From Rubrivivax sp. (GTDB lineage Bacteria > Pseudomonadota > Gammaproteobacteria > Burkholderiales > Burkholderiaceae_C), in contig JADYZZ010000054.1 in assembly GCA_020852865.1 (NCBI GenBank), forward strand, positions 190,063-254,062: 64,000 nucleotides of DNA, written 5' to 3'. The position numbers and the translations under genes were made by a program. The notes under the pieces were generated by a model. It was not told the origin of the DNA, searched no databases, and saw only the letters and a list, made by a program, of their open reading frames with translations. Each line of letters opens with the position of its first letter. Position 1 is the stretch's first letter. This document shows, in pieces, positions 25,675 to 35,794 of this stretch.

Positions 25675-27420
25675 TCAGCGCTGGCGCACGTACTGCCCGG
25701 GCGCGCTGCCCAGAACCTTGCACCCGGCGGCCGGCGCGCCCAGCCCCGGCGGCTTGCTGCGCGCGCTCGAGTGCTCGGCCAGCCAGCGCTGCCACGCCGG
25801 CCACCACGAGCCTTCGTGCCGCTCGGCGGCCTGCAGCCAGTCGTCGGGCGCGAGGTGCGGATCGGACAGGCGCCGCGTCTTCATGCGGTAGTGGCGCTTG
25901 GGATTCACCGGCCCGCTGACGATGCCGGCGTTGTGTCCGCCCGAGGTCAGCAAGAAGGTGAAGTCGTCCGAGCGCACGAGGTTGTCGACCTTGTAGACCG
26001 ATTTCCACGGCGCCACGTGGTCGGTCTCGGTACCGACGACGAACATCGGCACGCCGATGTCCGACAGCCGCACCGTCCGGCCGTCGACCGGGAAGCGGTT
26101 GGCCGCCAGTTCGTTGTCGAGGTACAGGCGGTACAGATACTCCGAGTGCATGCGCCAGGGCATGCGCGTGCCGTCGGCGTTCCAGGCCATGAGGTCGATC
26201 ATGCCGTCGCGCCGGCCCTCGAGGTACTGCCTGACGAAGGGCTGCCAGATCAGGTCCTGCGAGCGCAGCAGCGCGAACGCACCGCCCATCTGGCGGCTGT
26301 CGAGCACGCCCTTCTTGTGCATCGAGGCCTCGAGCAGCGCGAGCTGGCTCGGGTTGATGAAGAAGGCAAGCTCGCCGGGCTCGGAGAAGTCGGTCTGGGC
26401 GGCGAACATCGTCACCGAAGCGAGGCGGCGGTCGCCGTCGCGCGCCAGCGCCGCCGCGCCGATCGCCAGCAGCGTACCGCCGATGCAGTAGCCCACGGCA
26501 TGCACCCGGCGCTTGGGCACGATCGCACTCACGGTGTCGAGCGCGGCCCGCAGGCCCTTGTTCAGATAGTCGTCCATGCCGAGCTCGCGATCGCGCTCGT
26601 CGGGGTTCTTCCACGAAATCATGAACACCGTGTGGCCCTGGTCGACGAGGTACTTGACGAGCGAGTTGCGCGCGCTCAGGTCCAGGATGTAGTACTTCAT
26701 GATCCAGGCCGGCACCACGAGCAGCGGCTCGGCGTGCACGTCCTTGGTGGCGGGCTCGTACTGGATGAGCTCGATCAGCTCGTTGCGCAGCACCACCTTG
26801 CCCGGCGTCGCAGCCACCGTCTTGCCGACCTCGAAGGCCTCGGTGCCGGCCGGCGCCCCGCCCGAGAGCGTGCGCTCGAGGTCCTCGACCCAGTGCTGCA
26901 GGCCGCGCACCAGGTTCTGCCCCTTCTCGGCCTGGGTGAGCGCCAGCAGTTCGGGGTTCGTGGCCAGGTAGTTCGACGGCGACGACGCGTCGAGCAGCAT
27001 GCGCACCGCGAACTCGAGCAGCTGCGCGTGGTAGTCGGTGACGCCGGCGACGTCGCGCACCGCCTCCCGCATCAGCGCCACGCTGTTCTGGTAGGCGCGC
27101 GCGTAGACGTTGAAAGGGAACTGCGACCAGGCCTCGGCCTCGAAGCGCCGGTCGGCGCTGCCTTCGAAGCCGTCGGCCGCGGCCACCTTCGGGCCGGCGA
27201 GCGCACGCAGCGCGAAGGCCCAGGTGTCGCGCGCGCGCTCGAGCGCGAGCTGGCGCAACTCGCTCTGCTTGGCCGGCGCCTGCGCCAGGTGCATCGCCCA
27301 GTCGGCCCAGGCGGTACTGAACGCGGTCGGCGCCAGGCCGGCAGTCATCTGCGCGAGCTGGGCGCGGAATTCGCGGTCGAAGTCCTGCGTGCGCGGGGCA
27401 GGCTTGCGGGTCGTGGCCAT
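25675..27420 (-). CDS. phaC: Class I poly(3-hydroxyalkanoate) synthase
   Basis: Polymerises (R)-3-hydroxyacyl-CoA, mainly 3-hydroxybutyryl-CoA, into PHA granules. 581 residues. The lipase-box-like HAVGYCIGGTLLA holds catalytic C312; D467 lies in GTETDHVAPW and H496 in TSGGHNAGIVSGP. The N-terminal 200 residues are the variable dimer/granule domain. Length fits class I rather than the two-subunit class III. It follows the SDR gene by 61 bp on the minus strand and is probably co-transcribed with it. PHA synthesis is also an electron sink, which suits the redox theme of the window. Confidence 0.95.
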   Translation of the reverse strand: MATTRKPAPRTQDFDREFRAQLAQMTAGLAPTAFSTAWADWAMHLAQAPAKQSELRQLALERARDTWAFALRALAGPKVAAADGFEGSADRRFEAEAWSQFPFNVYARAYQNSVALMREAVRDVAGVTDYHAQLLEFAVRMLLDASSPSNYLATNPELLALTQAEKGQNLVRGLQHWVEDLERTLSGGAPAGTEAFEVGKTVAATPGKVVLRNELIELIQYEPATKDVHAEPLLVVPAWIMKYYILDLSARNSLVKYLVDQGHTVFMISWKNPDERDRELGMDDYLNKGLRAALDTVSAIVPKRRVHAVGYCIGGTLLAIGAAALARDGDRRLASVTMFAAQTDFSEPGELAFFINPSQLALLEASMHKKGVLDSRQMGGAFALLRSQDLIWQPFVRQYLEGRRDGMIDLMAWNADGTRMPWRMHSEYLYRLYLDNELAANRFPVDGRTVRLSDIGVPMFVVGTETDHVAPWKSVYKVDNLVRSDDFTFLLTSGGHNAGIVSGPVNPKRHYRMKTRRLSDPHLAPDDWLQAAERHEGSWWPAWQRWLAEHSSARSKPPGLGAPAAGCKVLGSAPGQYVRQR

Positions 27421-27481
27421 CGATGCACCTCGATGCGGCAGAGGGGGAATGCGGCGCGCGGCGCTGCCGCGCGCGCGGGGT

Positions 27482-28297
27482 TCAGGCCGGCGCGTGCCAG
27501 CCGGCGTCGACCCACAGCTCGCCGCTCACCGCCGAGTTGGCGAGCATGAAGCAGATCGCGTCGGCAATCTCGTCGGGCTCGATCAGGCGGCCGAGTTGCG
27601 TGTACGGCAGGATGTTCTTGGCGACGTAGTCCATGCCCATCGCGCGCACCATCGGCGTGTCGGTGAAGCCGGGGTGGATGACGCCGCAGCGCACGCCGTG
27701 GAACATCGCTTCCTTGACGATCGTCGCGGCCGCCCCTTCCAGGCCCGCCTTGGTGCTGGCGTACGAGATCTGGCCGCGGTTGCCCTGCGACGAGATCGAG
27801 CCGATGAACACCACCGAGCCCTGCATGCCCTCGTCGGGCACCCAGCGCTTCAAGCCCTTGGCGGCGCGCTCCTCGGCGATGCGGCCGATCATCTCGAGCG
27901 CCCAGTACACCGGGGCGATCAGGTTCACCTCGACCACGAGGCGGAACTGCTCGAGCGGGTAGATGCGCGCCTTGCCGCTGTTCTTGTCGATGCGCACGGC
28001 GAGATCGTCGCGCGTGATGCCGGCCGCCGGCACGCACATCGTCACCGGCCCGAAGCGGCCCTGCATGGCGTCGAAGACCGAGGCGCGGAACCTGGCGTCG
28101 GTGGTGTCGCCCTGGAACGGGATCGCGAACGTACGGCCGGCGTCGGCGTTGAGCTTGGCCGTCACGTCCTCGACCGCCTCGCTCATGTCCACCAGGGCCA
28201 CGGCGCCGACGCCGCGCTTGGCCATCGCGGCGGCCACCGCGCGGCCGATGCCGCTGGCGCCGCCCGTGATCACTGCCACTCTGTTCGCGATGTCCAT
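27482..28297 (-). CDS. Short-chain dehydrogenase/reductase, probably PHA-linked acetoacetyl-CoA reductase or 3-hydroxyacyl-CoA dehydrogenase
   Basis: 271-residue classical SDR. Cofactor motif TGGASGIG (11-18), NAG-like region CVPAAGIT, catalytic Ser in FIGSISS and Y179-xxx-K183 in ISYASTKAG. Asp at the end of beta-2 (LVDMSE) suggests preference for NAD(H) over NADP(H), which would separate it from typical NADPH-dependent PhaB. Its position directly upstream of phaC supports a 3-hydroxyacyl-CoA substrate. Start ATG has AAGAGGA upstream. Confidence 0.8.
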   Translation of the reverse strand: MDIANRVAVITGGASGIGRAVAAAMAKRGVGAVALVDMSEAVEDVTAKLNADAGRTFAIPFQGDTTDARFRASVFDAMQGRFGPVTMCVPAAGITRDDLAVRIDKNSGKARIYPLEQFRLVVEVNLIAPVYWALEMIGRIAEERAAKGLKRWVPDEGMQGSVVFIGSISSQGNRGQISYASTKAGLEGAAATIVKEAMFHGVRCGVIHPGFTDTPMVRAMGMDYVAKNILPYTQLGRLIEPDEIADAICFMLANSAVSGELWVDAGWHAPA

Positions 28298-28314
28298 GAT
28301 CGATCCTCTTGATG

Positions 28315-28332
28315 TTGCGCTGCAGCATTCTA
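28315..28332 (-). promoter_or_regulatory. Candidate -10 box and TGC-rich dyad before the SDR-phaC operon
   Basis: On the minus strand TAGAAT (28332-28327) is a fair -10 hexamer, directly followed by TGCTGCAGCGCAA, a TGC/GCA dyad. PhaR-type PHA repressors are known to bind TGC-rich, CTGC/GCAG-containing sites, so an operator is possible. A good -35 is not seen. Confidence 0.3.
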
Positions 28333-28552
28333 GCGCCGAGGCCGGCCCGCGCGACCACCGGCGTGCGCCCGCGCAACAGCGCGCTTGCCGATCCTCGAGG
28401 TCGAGGACGGCCGCGTCGGGGCATCGAACGGGCTGACGATGTACCGGCGGCGGCGGCGACGCTCAATGGCGACGCCCCGTCCGCAGCGGCCCGAACCGCC
28501 CCACAGTGCCATGGAGCCCGGCCGCCGGCAACCCTTCGAGGAGTAAAGCGCC

Positions 28553-28864
28553 ATGAAACGCAAGCACGATCCGCGGCCGAGCCGGCCGCACAGGTACTTC
28601 GGCGTCCGTCTGGCCGGTGCGACCGTCGGCGTCGCGGTGATGGCCGGCGTGGCGGGTTTGTTCGGGAGCGCATCGCGGCAGGACTGGCTCGCGCCCACCG
28701 AAGCCAACGCCGCGGCGCTGCGGCGCTGCCACGCCCTGGCCGGCATGACGGCGCGCGCGGCCTGCGTCGAGACCGTGGTGGCGACGGTGAAAGCGGTGGG
28801 CGCGACGCCGCGGCTGGCCCAGGCCGACGCGCCGGCCCCGGCGCGCCGACCCCACAGTCCGTGA
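28553..28864 (+). CDS. Small membrane-anchored hypothetical protein
   Basis: 103 residues, not recognised. Basic N-terminus (KRKHDPRPSRPHRYFG), one hydrophobic segment (about 18-38), then a region with two cysteines (RRCHALAGMTARAACVE) and a Pro/Ala tail. GAGGAGTAAAGCGCC precedes the ATG, a strong ribosome-binding site, which together with the transmembrane segment supports a real gene. Divergent from the SDR gene and convergent with the Cus operon. The cysteines would be periplasmic if the N-terminus is cytoplasmic. Confidence 0.6.
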   Translation: MKRKHDPRPSRPHRYFGVRLAGATVGVAVMAGVAGLFGSASRQDWLAPTEANAAALRRCHALAGMTARAACVETVVATVKAVGATPRLAQADAPAPARRPHSP

Positions 28865-28866
28865 AT

Positions 28867-28895
28867 CCCGGGATCACGCCCGGCGTGATCCCGGG
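28867..28895. terminator. Perfect 14-1-14 inverted repeat between convergent genes
   Basis: CCCGGGATCACGCC-C-GGCGTGATCCCGGG starts 2 bp after the stop of the small plus-strand gene and covers the last codons and stop of the minus-strand cusA. It may act as a two-way terminator, or be a copy of a mobile palindrome: GGGGATCACGCCCG recurs just after trpG near 60570-60590. Confidence 0.55.
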
Positions 28896-31800
28896 CCCTT
28901 CAGGCCCTCGAGCCGACCGCGCCGCGCGTCACGCCGGCGCGCCAGCGCATACACCGCCGGCACGATGAACAGCGACAGCAGCGGCGCCGTCACCATCCCG
29001 CCCAGCATCGGCGCGGCGATGCGGCTCATCACCTCGGAGCCGGTGCCGCTGCCCCAGACGATGGGCACCAGGCCGGCCAGGATCACCGCCACCGTCATCG
29101 CCTTGGGCCGCACGCGCAGCACGGCGCCTTCGCGGATGGCGTCGTCCACGAGCGCCGGCGTCGCCGCCTCGCCGGCGGCCACGCGCGCCAGGCGCTCGGC
29201 GAGCGCGTGCTTCAGGTACAGCAGCATCACGACGCCGAACTCGGCCGCCACGCCGGCCAGCGCGATGAAGCCCACGCCGGTAGCCACCGAGAGGTGGTAG
29301 CCCATCACGTAGAGGAACCACACCCCGCCGGTGAGCGCGAAAGGCAGCGTGGCCATGATGAGCAGCGCCTCGTCGACGCGCTCGAAGGTGAGGTACAGCA
29401 GCACGAAGATGATGAGCAGCGTGGCCGGCACGACGATCTTCAGGCGGGCATTGGCGCGCTCGAGGTACTCGAACTGGCCCGAGAAGGCCGCACTCATGCC
29501 GGGCTCGAACTGCACCTCGCGCAGCACGGCGGCGCGCAGGTCCTCCGCCACCGAGGCGAGATCGCGCCCGCGCACGTCGACGTACACCCAGCCCGAGGGG
29601 CGCGCGTTCTCGCTCTTCAACATCGGCGGGCCGTCGCTCACGCCGATGCGCGCCACCGTGCCCAGCGTGATCTGCTGGCCCGTCGCCGTGACGATGGGCA
29701 GCGCGGCCAGCCGCTCGGGCGTGTCGCGCCACTCGCGCGGGTAGCGCAGGTTGATCGGAAAGCGCGCCCGGCCCTCGATCGTCTCGGCGACGTTCTCGCC
29801 GCCGATGGCGCCGGCGACGATCTCCTGCACGTCGGCGATCGCCAGCCCGTGGCGCGCCGCCGCGGCGCGGTCGATGTCGATGTCGAGATAGCGCCCGCCG
29901 GTGAGCCGCTCGGCCAGCGCCGAGCTCACGCCCGGCACGCCCTTGGCCACATGCTCGATCGCCAGCGCCACGCGGTCGATGGCGGCCAGGTCGCCGCCCG
30001 TGACCTTGACGCCGATCGGGCTCTTGATGCCGGTGGCCAGCATGTCGATGCGGTTGCGGATCGGCGGCACCCAGATGTTGGCCAGGCCCGGGATGCGCAC
30101 CGCGCGGTCGAGCTCCTCGACGATCTTCTCGGGCGTCATGCCCGGGCGCCAGCGCGCCTGCGGCTCGAGCTGGATGGTCGTCTCGAACATCTCGAGCGGC
30201 GCCGGGTCGGTGGCGGTGTCGGCGCGGCCGGCCTTGCCGAACGCGCGTGCGACCTCGGGCACCGTCTTGATCAGGCGGTCGCTCTGCTGCAGCAGCTCGG
30301 CCGCCTTCTGCGCCGAGAGCCCCGGCAGCGCCGAAGGCATGTAGAGCAGGTCGCCCTCGTCGAGCGCGGGCAGGAACTCGCCCCCCAGCCGTGCCAGCGG
30401 CCAGGCGGTGGTGGCGAGCGCCAGCACGGCCAGCGCGAGCGTCGTCTTCGGCCGGGTGAGCACGGCGTCGAGCAGCGGCCGGTACACGGCGATGAGCGCG
30501 CGCGTGATCGGGTTGCGCCGCTCGTCGGGGATGCGCCCGCGGATCCAGGCCACCATCAGCACCGGCACCAGCGTCACCGACAGCGCCGCCGCCGCCGCCA
30601 TCGCGTAGGTCTTGGTGTAGGCCAGCGGCCCGAACAGGCGCCCTTCCTGCGCCTCGAGCGTGAACACCGGCACGAAGCTGAGCGTGATGATGAGCAGCGA
30701 GAAGAACAGCGCCGGCCCCACCTCCACCGCCGCCTCGGTGATGACCTCGCGGTGCGCGGTCCCCGCGAGCCGCTCGCCCGGATGCGCGTGCTGCCAGGCC
30801 TCGATGCGCTTGTGCGCGTTCTCGATCATCACCACCGCGGCGTCGACCATCGCGCCGACGGCGATCGCGATCCCGCCCAGCGACATGATGTTGGCGTTGA
30901 TGCCCTGCCAGCGCATCACGAGAAAGGCGCTCGTCACGCCCAGGGGCAGCGCGATGATCGCCACCGCCGAGCTGCGCAGGTGCCACAGGAAGAGCAAGCA
31001 CACCAGCGCCACGACGACGAACTCCTCGAGCAGCTTGTGCGAGAGGTTCTCGATCGCGCGGCCGATGAGCGCGCTGCGGTCGTAGGTGGTGACGAGCTCG
31101 ACGCCCTGCGGCAGGCTGCGCTGCAGTTCGGCCAGCCTGGCCTTGACGGCGTGGATCGTCTGCTGCGCGTTCTTGCCCGAGCGCAGGATGACGATGCCTC
31201 CCGTCACCTCGCCCTCGCCGTCCAGTTCGGCGATGCCGCGGCGCATCTCGGGGCCGTACTGCAGATCCGCCACCTGCGCCAGCGTCACCGGCACGCCGGC
31301 GCGCACGGCCAGCGGGATGGCACGGAAGTCGTCGAGCCGGCGCAGGTAGCCGCTGGCGCGCACCATGTACTCGGTCTCGCCGAGCTCGAGCACCGAGCCG
31401 CCCGCCTCCTGGTTGTTCGCCACGAGCGCCTGCCTGACCTGCGCCGGCGTCACGCCGTAGGCGGCCAGTTCGAGCGGGCGCAGCACCACCTGCACCTGGC
31501 GCACCATGCCGCCGACCGTGGCCACCTCGGCGACGTTGGGCAGCGCCTTGAGCTCGTACTTGAGAAACCAGTCCTGCAGCGCGCGCAGTTGCGCCAGGTC
31601 GTGGCGGCCGCTGCGGTCGACCAGTGCGTACTGGAAGATCCAGCCGACGCCGGTGGCGTCGGGGCCGAGCGCGCTGCGGGCACCGGCCGGCAGCCGCCCC
31701 TGCACCTGGTTGAGGTACTCGAGCACGCGCGAGCGCGCCCAGTACAGATCGGTGCCGTCGTCGAACAGCACGTAGACGAAGCTGTCGCCGAAGAAGCTGA

Positions 31801-32053
31801 AGCCGCGCACGACCTTGGCGCCGGGCACCGACATCAGAGTCGTGGCCAGCGGATAGGTGACCTGGTTCTCGACGATCTGCGGCGCCTGTCCGGGCCAGCT
31901 CGTGCGCACGATGACCTGCACGTCGCTCAGGTCGGGCAGCGCGTCGACCGGCGTCGTGCGCAGCCCCCACAGGCCCGCCGCGGCGAGGAAGACGGTTCCC
32001 AGCAGCACCAGGAAGCGGTTGCCGATGGACCAGCGGATCAGCGCCGCGATCAT
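28874..32053 (-). CDS. cusA: Heavy-metal RND efflux transporter, CusA/CzcA family
   Basis: Inner-membrane pump that exports Cu(I)/Ag(I) or related cations. 1059 residues with the 12-helix RND layout. N-terminal [14 protein letters not shown], periplasmic [24 protein letters not shown], and helix 4 [20 protein letters not shown] with the acidic residue of the proton relay. The ATG at 32053 overlaps the cusB stop by 4 bp and gives the family N-terminus; the frame stays open 177 bp further upstream without homology. The C-terminus ends inside a perfect palindrome. Confidence 0.92.
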   Translation of the reverse strand: MIAALIRWSIGNRFLVLLGTVFLAAAGLWGLRTTPVDALPDLSDVQVIVRTSWPGQAPQIVENQVTYPLATTLMSVPGAKVVRGFSFFGDSFVYVLFDDGTDLYWARSRVLEYLNQVQGRLPAGARSALGPDATGVGWIFQYALVDRSGRHDLAQLRALQDWFLKYELKALPNVAEVATVGGMVRQVQVVLRPLELAAYGVTPAQVRQALVANNQEAGGSVLELGETEYMVRASGYLRRLDDFRAIPLAVRAGVPVTLAQVADLQYGPEMRRGIAELDGEGEVTGGIVILRSGKNAQQTIHAVKARLAELQRSLPQGVELVTTYDRSALIGRAIENLSHKLLEEFVVVALVCLLFLWHLRSSAVAIIALPLGVTSAFLVMRWQGINANIMSLGGIAIAVGAMVDAAVVMIENAHKRIEAWQHAHPGERLAGTAHREVITEAAVEVGPALFFSLLIITLSFVPVFTLEAQEGRLFGPLAYTKTYAMAAAAALSVTLVPVLMVAWIRGRIPDERRNPITRALIAVYRPLLDAVLTRPKTTLALAVLALATTAWPLARLGGEFLPALDEGDLLYMPSALPGLSAQKAAELLQQSDRLIKTVPEVARAFGKAGRADTATDPAPLEMFETTIQLEPQARWRPGMTPEKIVEELDRAVRIPGLANIWVPPIRNRIDMLATGIKSPIGVKVTGGDLAAIDRVALAIEHVAKGVPGVSSALAERLTGGRYLDIDIDRAAAARHGLAIADVQEIVAGAIGGENVAETIEGRARFPINLRYPREWRDTPERLAALPIVTATGQQITLGTVARIGVSDGPPMLKSENARPSGWVYVDVRGRDLASVAEDLRAAVLREVQFEPGMSAAFSGQFEYLERANARLKIVVPATLLIIFVLLYLTFERVDEALLIMATLPFALTGGVWFLYVMGYHLSVATGVGFIALAGVAAEFGVVMLLYLKHALAERLARVAAGEAATPALVDDAIREGAVLRVRPKAMTVAVILAGLVPIVWGSGTGSEVMSRIAAPMLGGMVTAPLLSLFIVPAVYALARRRDARRGRLEGLKGPGSRRA

Positions 32054-33651
32054 CGCCGGGCTCCGGAAGGCGCGGCTGCGGCCGCGGCGGCGGGCGCGGC
32101 GCGCTCGATCGCGGTGAGGACCGCGTCGTCGCCTTGCTGCCGGAAGCGAAAGCGCACCCGCTCGCCCGCCTTCAGTCCCTGAGCCAGATCGGGCCGCGCG
32201 AGCCGGAAGGGCATCGTCATCGCCGGCCATTTCAGGGCCGGCACCGGTTCGTGCTCGAGCGTGATCATGCCCGCGGCGGCCGGCTCGCTGACGACGCCGG
32301 CGACTTCGTGCTCGGGCGGCGGCGGCGCCGACGCCGCGCCCGCCGCGCCCGCCGCGCCCGATGCGCCGGACGCGCCGGACGCGCCGGGCGCCCCGGCGGC
32401 CCGCGCGGTGATGCCCTGCAGCGTGGCTTCGGAGTCGATCAGGAACTGCCCCGAGGCCACCACCTGCTGGCCGGCGGCGACGCCGCTGCGCACGACCACC
32501 CAGTCACCCTGCTCCGGGCCGAGCTCCACCTCCACCGGGTGGTAGCGGCCGGGTGCGTCGAGCAGGTACACGAGGGCACGCCGCCCGGTGCGGATCACGG
32601 CCTCGGCCGGCACCACCACCGCCTCAGCGCCCGCGGCGCCTTGCAGCCGCACCCGGGCGAACATGCCCGCACGCAGCCGGCCCCCCGGGTTGGGCAGCTC
32701 GATGCGCACGCGCAGCGTGCGCGTGTCGCGGTTGGCCTCGGGCAGCACCGCATGGATGCGCCCGCGCAGCGGCTGGCCGGGCAACCCGGGCAGCCGCACT
32801 TCGGCGCGCTGCCCCGGCGCGACCTCGGCCGCGAGCGCCTCGGGCACGGCGGCTTCGACCCACATCGTGCCGATGCCGTTGAGGCGCGCCAGCGTCGCGC
32901 CCATCGCCACCGTCATGCCCTGGCGCACCATCAGCTCGACGATCAGGCCGCCAGCCGGCGCCGTCACCGTCTGCACCGGTTGCGGGCGCCCCGCTGCGCT
33001 GATCTGCTCGATCGTCGCCTCGGGCATGCCGAGCAGCACGAGCCGCTGACGCGATGCCGCCGCCAGGGCGGCATCGCCGCTGGCGCGCACCGCCAGGTAC
33101 TCCTGCTGCGCGGCCAGCCACTCGGGCAGCAGCAGGTCGGCCAGCGGCGCGCCCGCCGTGACCACGTCGCCCGGTGCATGCCCGTACACGCGCTGTACGA
33201 AGCCGCCGGCGCGCGCCTGTACCACGACCACGTCGCGCTCGTTGAGCTGCACGGTGCCGACGGCGTCGACGCCGCCGGCGACAACGCGCCGCTCGGCGGC
33301 GACAACGCGCAGGCCGAGGCTTTGCTGCGCGGCCGGCGACACGCGCACGCCGGCGCCCTCGCCCTCGGCCTCGTCGGCGTACTTGGGCACGAGCTGCATG
33401 TCCATGAAGGGAGACTTGCCGGGTCGGTCGAACTTCTGCGAAGGCACCATCGGGTCGTACCAATAGAGCACCTTGCGCGCGCCCGAGCCGGCCGCGGCCG
33501 GCGCTGCGGCCGCCGATGCGCCGCCCTGCGCCGCCTGCGTCGCGGCCGCGCCGGCGCGCCAATGCGACAGCGCGTAGCCTGCGGCCACCCCCAGTGCGAG
33601 CAGCGCGCCGGCCGCCGCGGCCGTGCCGAGATTCCTGGTCATGGTGTTCAC
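32050..33651 (-). CDS. cusB: RND periplasmic adaptor CusB with fused CusF-like metal-binding domain
   Basis: Membrane fusion protein of the CusCBA pump. 533 residues. N-terminal anchor, Ala/Gly linker, then a heavy-metal-binding domain ([20 protein letters not shown] and MDMQLVPKY). Barrel-sandwich and beta-barrel domains follow. After a Gly-Ala-Ser repeat linker (about residues 430-450) comes a CusF-type domain ([21 protein letters not shown]); in E. coli CusF is a separate periplasmic chaperone with the same H...W..M.M ligands. Stop/start overlaps of 4 bp on both sides. Confidence 0.92.
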   Translation of the reverse strand: MNTMTRNLGTAAAAGALLALGVAAGYALSHWRAGAAATQAAQGGASAAAAPAAAGSGARKVLYWYDPMVPSQKFDRPGKSPFMDMQLVPKYADEAEGEGAGVRVSPAAQQSLGLRVVAAERRVVAGGVDAVGTVQLNERDVVVVQARAGGFVQRVYGHAPGDVVTAGAPLADLLLPEWLAAQQEYLAVRASGDAALAAASRQRLVLLGMPEATIEQISAAGRPQPVQTVTAPAGGLIVELMVRQGMTVAMGATLARLNGIGTMWVEAAVPEALAAEVAPGQRAEVRLPGLPGQPLRGRIHAVLPEANRDTRTLRVRIELPNPGGRLRAGMFARVRLQGAAGAEAVVVPAEAVIRTGRRALVYLLDAPGRYHPVEVELGPEQGDWVVVRSGVAAGQQVVASGQFLIDSEATLQGITARAAGAPGASGASGASGAAGAAGAASAPPPPEHEVAGVVSEPAAAGMITLEHEPVPALKWPAMTMPFRLARPDLAQGLKAGERVRFRFRQQGDDAVLTAIERAAPAAAAAAAPSGARR

Positions 33652-34895
33652 TCCTGCGCCGCGAGCGCGGCCAGCCGCACGCGCAGCGCGGCGCGGGCGG
33701 CGTCGAGTTCGACGAGCTTCATGCGCGCCTCGAGCGCGGCGGCGCGCGCCGCCAGCACGGGGCCGAGGTCGCTGCGCCCCGCCTGGTAGCCGGCCGTGGC
33801 CAGCGCGACGCGCTCGGCCGCGAGCTGCATGCCGGCGCCGGCCAGCCGGGCGCGCGTGGCGTCGAGCGCGTCCAGCTCGGCCAGCATGGCCTCGGCTTCG
33901 GCTGCGACGCGCGCCGTCGCGTCGTCACGTTCGGCGTCGATGCGCTGCAGCTCGTGGCGTCGCGCCTGGACCTGAGGCTCCTGGCGCAGCGCGCGCTGCC
34001 AGGGCAGGTCGAAGCTGACGACGAAGGACACCATGTCGACGTACCTCGGGCGCCAGCTGTAGGCCAGCTCCCAGCTCCAGTCGCCCTGCTTCTCGGCCTC
34101 CATCTCGGCCATCTCGCCGGCAGCGACGGCGCGCATCGGCTCGTACACGCGCAGCTCGGGCGCCGTCTCCAGCTGGGTGCGCAACGCGGCGGCATTCACT
34201 TCGGGCAGCACCGGCTCGCCGGCCAGCGGCTCGCCGGCGCGCGCGCCGACCCAGCGGCGCAGCTCGGCGCGCGCCTTGGCCGCGGCACGCGCCAGCTCGT
34301 CGGCGCGGTCGTCGATGGCCAGCGCTTCCTGGCGCGCCAGCGTCAGGTCGGCCGGCATGGCGCTGGCCGCCGCGATGCGCGCGCCCAGCGTGGTCTGCAG
34401 CAGGCGGTTCTCGGCGCGGAACTCGCTCAGCAGCGCGGCGCGGCGTTCGGCGTGGTAGAGCTCGAGCCAGGCGAGCGCCGCGTCGCGCTGCACCGCGGCG
34501 CGGCCGGCCGCGAGCTGGGCGCGGTCGCGCTCGATGCGCGCCTGGGCGCTGGCGGCACGCGCCTCGCGCTTGGCGCGGTTGGGCACTTCCTGCGCGAGCG
34601 CCAGGCGCTGCATCGTGGCGGTGTCGCGCGTCGTGCTGAAGCGGTCGGCGCCGGCGATCGGCAGGTACTCGATGCCCAGCGCCAGACGCGGATCGGGCAG
34701 GCGCTCGACGCCGCTGCGCGCGGCGTTCGAGCCCGCGAGCTGCGCCTGCTGCTGGCGCAGCAGCGGCGCGTGGTCGCGCGCCAGCGCCAGCGCCTCGGCG
34801 TAGCTCAGTCCGGCGGCGTGCAGCGCGCCGGCCGGCAGGGCGCATGCGGCGGCGACGGCAAGCCGGCCGGCGCAGCGGTTGATTCGATCGAACAA
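33648..34895 (-). CDS. cusC: RND outer-membrane factor, CusC/TolC-like
   Basis: Outer-membrane channel of the efflux system. 415 residues, two repeated helical halves (LSYAEALALARDHAPLLRQQQ at the start, and ARLAGAGMQLAAERVALATAGYQAGRSDLG near the end). No ATG fits; a TTG at 34895 lies nine bases after AGGAGG and opens a clean signal peptide (LAVAAACALPAGALHA), so it is chosen. No lipobox cysteine is seen at the cleavage site, unlike E. coli CusC. Confidence 0.85.
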   Translation of the reverse strand: MFDRINRCAGRLAVAAACALPAGALHAAGLSYAEALALARDHAPLLRQQQAQLAGSNAARSGVERLPDPRLALGIEYLPIAGADRFSTTRDTATMQRLALAQEVPNRAKREARAASAQARIERDRAQLAAGRAAVQRDAALAWLELYHAERRAALLSEFRAENRLLQTTLGARIAAASAMPADLTLARQEALAIDDRADELARAAAKARAELRRWVGARAGEPLAGEPVLPEVNAAALRTQLETAPELRVYEPMRAVAAGEMAEMEAEKQGDWSWELAYSWRPRYVDMVSFVVSFDLPWQRALRQEPQVQARRHELQRIDAERDDATARVAAEAEAMLAELDALDATRARLAGAGMQLAAERVALATAGYQAGRSDLGPVLAARAAALEARMKLVELDAARAALRVRLAALAAQE

Positions 34896-34978
34896 GGTAC
34901 AGGTCCTCCTGAGGCAACGTGGAGCGGACGGCACGACGCAGCGGCGCGACGGGGCGTCGCGCCGCCGCGGCGGCCGCG

Positions 34979-35398
34979 CTAGTTGCGCAGGACCTGCAGC
35001 GTGATGAACAAGGGCGGCGTACCCGCGGGCGGCCCGAGGGCGGGGCGCTCGGGTCGCGGCGACGCCAGCGCGCCGGCGCCGGGCGCCCCCTGCAGCGGCC
35101 ACAGCACGACGGCGATGAGCGCCGCGTGCGGCACGTCGCCGGCCGACGAGCCGCTGTTGACGGACTGCTCGCCCGCCTGGCAATGCGCCTTGCACAGCAG
35201 CGCCCGCTCGCCGCCGGCGTTCTGCTCGGCTGCAGCCGCGCGATGCGCCCGGCAGTCCTCGGGCGCCGCCGTCGTCTCGCGGTCGAGCGCGCCGTCGCGA
35301 GGCTCGCAGGCGTACACCGCCCCGGCCGTCTGGCCGAACAGCAGCACGGCGGCGACGAGGCCGCACAGCCAGCGATGGGCAAGCACCCAGGCACGCAT
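34979..35398 (-). CDS. Exported Cys/His-containing protein heading the Cus operon
   Basis: 139 residues, function not recognised. Signal peptide (LCGLVAAVLLFGQTAGAVYA). The mature part has Cys in YACEPRD and PEDCRAH, and a metal-ligand-like LLCKAHCQAGEQS; the C-terminus has a hydrophobic stretch and a PPLFITLQVLRN end. Small proteins of this layout often precede copper RND genes in Burkholderiales, so a copper-binding or processing role is plausible but inferred. Its ATG lies only 10 bp from a 167-bp inverted-repeat element, which may carry its promoter. Confidence 0.65.
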   Translation of the reverse strand: MRAWVLAHRWLCGLVAAVLLFGQTAGAVYACEPRDGALDRETTAAPEDCRAHRAAAAEQNAGGERALLCKAHCQAGEQSVNSGSSAGDVPHAALIAVVLWPLQGAPGAGALASPRPERPALGPPAGTPPLFITLQVLRN

Positions 35399-35408
35399 GG
35401 CGCGCAGT

Positions 35409-35575
35409 CTAGTACTCCGACACAGGAATTCCGAGACATGAAAGCGCGTCTTCGGGCCGATGGCGGCGTTGCCGGTGCTCGCGATACCGCCCGGTATCGC
35501 TGCGCTCGGCGCCTTGCCCTCGACCCGAATCCATCGCTTTCATCATGTTCCGAAACCCCTGTGCCGGAGTACTAG
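35409..35575. repeat. 167-bp element with about 40-bp imperfect terminal inverted repeats
   Basis: The left end CTAGTACTCCGACACAGG and the right end, read on the other strand, CTAGTACTCCGGCACAGG match almost exactly. Similarity continues (TTCCGAGACAT.GAAAGCG versus TTCGGAACATGATGAAAGCG) for about 40 bp. The core holds a second palindrome GCGATACCGCCCGGTATCGC. No protein is encoded. It resembles a MITE or paired REP element. The remaining 219 bp to scpB (35576-35794) show nothing recognisable. Confidence 0.8.
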
Positions 35576-35794
35576 GAGCGTGGGCGGCAGAAATCCAGCC
35601 CCGCGTCGGCCCCGGCTGAAGGCCCAGGCAAGACGCGGCGCGCGGTGCGATGCGCGACGAGGACGGCCGGGCCTTCCGGTGCGAACGCGCTTCGTCTGCC
35701 CAATGCACGCAGTCCGCAGGCGAGAGCCCGAAGCGCGAAGCCGAACGCCGATGAGAGGCGCGCCCCTCCCGAAGCGACCGCACCCTCACCGCCT

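Noticed and set aside
28874..32230. Extended CusA start 177 bp upstream of the chosen ATG
   Set aside because: The extra 59 residues overlap the cusB 3' end, are Arg-rich, and have no family similarity; ATG 32053 has the standard overlap and N-terminus.
34919..35575. Plus-strand ORF of about 218 codons opposite the cus operon head
   Set aside because: It reads through the inverted-repeat element and antisense to a convincing exported protein; its end is just one arm of the palindrome.
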